Position numbers and translations under genes: made by a program | Part shown: one piece after another, positions 5,470 to 5,505 of the stretch | Numbering within the stretch: the first letter of the stretch is position 1 | Layout of the letters: the number at the start of each line of letters is the position of its first letter | Assembly (NCBI GenBank): GCA_017527945.1 | Contig: JAFXPL010000078.1 | Coordinates: 1-5,505 of the forward strand | Direction: 5' to 3' | Source of the DNA: Bacteroidales bacterium | Lineage (GTDB): Bacteria; Bacteroidota; Bacteroidia; Bacteroidales; WCHB1-69 | DNA: 5,505 bases | Notes under the pieces: generated by a model | Told to the model about the DNA's origin: nothing | The model's database searches: none | Seen by the model: only the letters and a program-made list of their open reading frames with translations

Positions 5470-5505
5470 TTATCTCTTCACCACGAACGTTTTCGTCACG
5501 GCGCC
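5470..5505 (-). CDS. C-terminal end of another T9SS cargo protein (partial)
   Basis: Only the last 11 codons and the TAA stop are in the window: GAVTKTFVVKR. The 574-aa protein ends GAVTKPFVVKR, differing at one residue, which marks this as the end of a T9SS type A sorting domain. The gene is transcribed toward the DUF1295 gene and ends in the terminator at 5403-5432. The rest of the protein lies outside, so its domains are unknown. Confidence 0.8.
   Translation of the reverse strand, partial: GAVTKTFVVKR

Overview
The window looks like a chromosomal piece of a Bacteroidota bacterium, most likely an uncultured Bacteroidales. Three things point there. It has secreted multidomain proteins with a type IX secretion (T9SS) type A C-terminal sorting domain. 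It has exact copies of the Bacteroidota -7 promoter element TAnnTTTG ahead of the genes. It lacks Shine-Dalgarno sequences. Genes look GC-rich by eye, while spacers are AT-rich and full of short tandem repeats. No genus can be named from sequence alone.

Layout, left to right. (1) Positions 1-1908, minus strand: a large exported adhesin-like protein whose reading frame is open to the window edge. It has 636 visible residues: signal peptide, N-terminal beta domain, FN3, jelly-roll (choice-of-anchor J/MAM-like), FN3, FN3. (2) 1909-2433: a spacer holding that gene's promoter, a composite array of 7-nt and 9-nt tandem repeats, and a hairpin terminator for the next gene. (3) 2434-4158, minus: a complete 574-aa T9SS cargo protein (two jelly-roll domains, FN3, sorting domain). 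A heptanucleotide microsatellite lies inside the sorting-domain coding sequence. (4) 4159-4323: a divergent promoter region. (5) 4324-5196, plus: a 290-aa membrane protein of the DUF1295/steroid 5-alpha-reductase-like family. (6) 5197-5469: a second copy of the composite repeat and terminator. (7) 5470-5505, minus: the last 11 codons of another T9SS cargo, nearly identical to the end of the 574-aa protein.

The minus-strand genes are most simply read as a set of secreted, cell-surface-anchored proteins, each with its own transcription unit. The DUF1295 gene sits among them on the opposite strand, with no visible functional link. The most notable feature is a roughly 270-290 bp modular cassette found twice, each time directly downstream of a T9SS sorting-domain gene. 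Its modules are a nonamer array, an invariant 22-nt core, heptamer arrays that change unit stepwise, a hairpin terminator and an invariant 23-nt tail. The resemblance continues into the last codons of both genes, so sorting-signal end, terminator and repeat array may have been copied together. No RNA gene, CRISPR array, transposase or origin was seen.
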